Of a DNA stretch of 6,308 bases, positions 5,586-6,308 are shown in pieces. The stretch is from Actinomycetota bacterium (GTDB lineage: Bacteria > Actinomycetota > Actinomycetes > Streptosporangiales > Streptosporangiaceae), in the NCBI GenBank assembly GCA_003541285.1, contig DPMS01000497.1:1-6308 (forward strand). Reading direction: 5' to 3'. The first letter of the stretch is position 1, and every line of letters begins with the position of its first letter. The notes below the pieces were generated by a model. The model did no database searches. It was not told where the DNA came from and worked only from the letters and a program-made list of their open reading frames with translations. A program made the translations under genes and the position numbers.

Positions 5586-6308
5586 GGCCGGGTGTTCTTC
5601 GAGCAGCTCATCCGCGACAACCTCGACCTGGGCCGGCCCGACAAGGTCAGCCTCATCTTCGGCCGCGCTATCCGCACCCGCGGCAAGCGTCCCACCCCGT
5701 CGAAGTTCCGCACCCGGGTGCTCACCTCCCAGGTCACCCCGTCGATCCACGTCGACTACAAGCACTCGAAAATCAAGATAACCAGAAGCTGGGCAAGGCC
5801 ATCAGAACCGAGACAACCATCAACGACACCGGGGACTTCGGCATCGGCAAGCGGCTGGGGAACCTGCCGGCACTCCGGCAGGCCGGCTTCCTCGCCAACC
5901 GGCGCCTGCTCGCCACCCAACGGCTCGGCCACGACCCGATCGCCGCCGCCCGGGTCTTCGAATCCGTCACCGCACCCGCCCAGGCCGGTGACACCCGCGT
6001 CGCCGGCTGCGCTTCGGCGACCGGCGCGCCATGGCCCTGCTGTCGCTGCTGGCCGTCTTCCGCCTGTCCGTGCGGGGCTTCACCAACCGCGAGCTCCGCG
6101 ACGCGCTCGCCCCCCTGCTCGGGCTTCCGCCCGGCTCCATGACCGCCGGACAGGCAACATACGACTTGCGCAGGCTCCGCGTCCATGGCCTGATCACCCG
6201 CATCCCGCACACCAACCGCTACGCCGTCACCGACGACGGCCTGCGCACCGCCATCGTGCTCACCCAGACCCACACCCGGCTGCTCAGCCCCGCGCTCGCC
6301 GCCGACCC
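5586..6308 (+). pseudogene. Conserved uncharacterised protein, C-terminal part, two frameshifts, runs off right edge
   Basis: Three frames join into one continuous family-like protein. Frame one (from about 5589) reads RVFFEQLIRDNLDLGRPDKV, then KFRTRVLTSQVTPSIHVDY. Frame two (from about 5780) reads KAIRTETTINDTGDFGIGKR, then LPALRQAGFLANRRLLATQR. Frame three (from 6007) reads LRFGDRRAMALLSLLAVFRL, GFTNRELRDALAPLLGLPP, then TYDLRRLRVHGLITRIPHTN and RYAVTDDGLRTAI, a winged-helix-like end. Each frame change fits loss of one base: near 5778 (after HSKIK) and near 6006 (between RVAG and LRFGD). I recall this as a widespread bacterial and actinobacterial protein annotated only as hypothetical; I know no function. 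The N-terminal half is absent because ISAs1 sequence abuts at about 5585. The frame is still open at the window end. Confidence 0.6.

Overview
The window is very GC-rich, with strong G/C third-position bias and GTG/ATG starts. Its protein families are typical of Actinobacteria: actinobacterial-type serine recombinase, IS630, IS110 and ISAs1 elements, and a conserved actinobacterial protein of unknown function. It looks like an accessory region of a filamentous actinomycete chromosome or plasmid; I cannot name the genus.

Layout. (1) 1-135, minus: the start of a large serine recombinase (LRFAFYGRVSTEDHQD) runs off the left edge and seems to have a damaged 5' end. (2) 171-517: about 350 bases in which I see no gene. 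(3) 518-2227, minus: an intact 569-aa AlbA_2 (Schlafen-type) / RecG-like ATPase-fold / winged-helix protein. (4) 2228-2434: a divergent intergenic region whose AlbA-proximal part is unusually AT-rich and holds three short inverted repeats. (5) 2435-3553, plus: an intact, probably leaderless gene for a conserved all-helical protein of unknown function. (6) 3605-4402: IS wreckage, namely an IS630 transposase on the minus strand (5'-truncated, two frameshifts) fused to the last 49 codons and right end of an IS110 element on the plus strand. (7) 4394-4477: a 28-codon scrap of an ISAs1 transposase C-terminus. (8) 4645-5585: a larger ISAs1 transposase whose frame is broken by a perfect 13-bp tandem duplication and whose C-terminus is missing. 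(9) 5586-6308: the C-terminal part of a conserved uncharacterised protein with a terminal winged helix, broken by two single-base losses and running off the right edge.

Only two genes are intact, the divergent AlbA_2 protein and the 372-aa protein. They lie between a recombinase fragment and a dense graveyard of transposases. The simplest reading is two cargo or regulatory genes with a shared control region, in a hot spot where several IS families inserted, recombined and decayed. Many lesions can be located to the base (a 13-bp duplication, a C5-to-C6 tract, single-base losses), which makes the decay history readable. I found no RNA gene, CRISPR array or convincing terminator.
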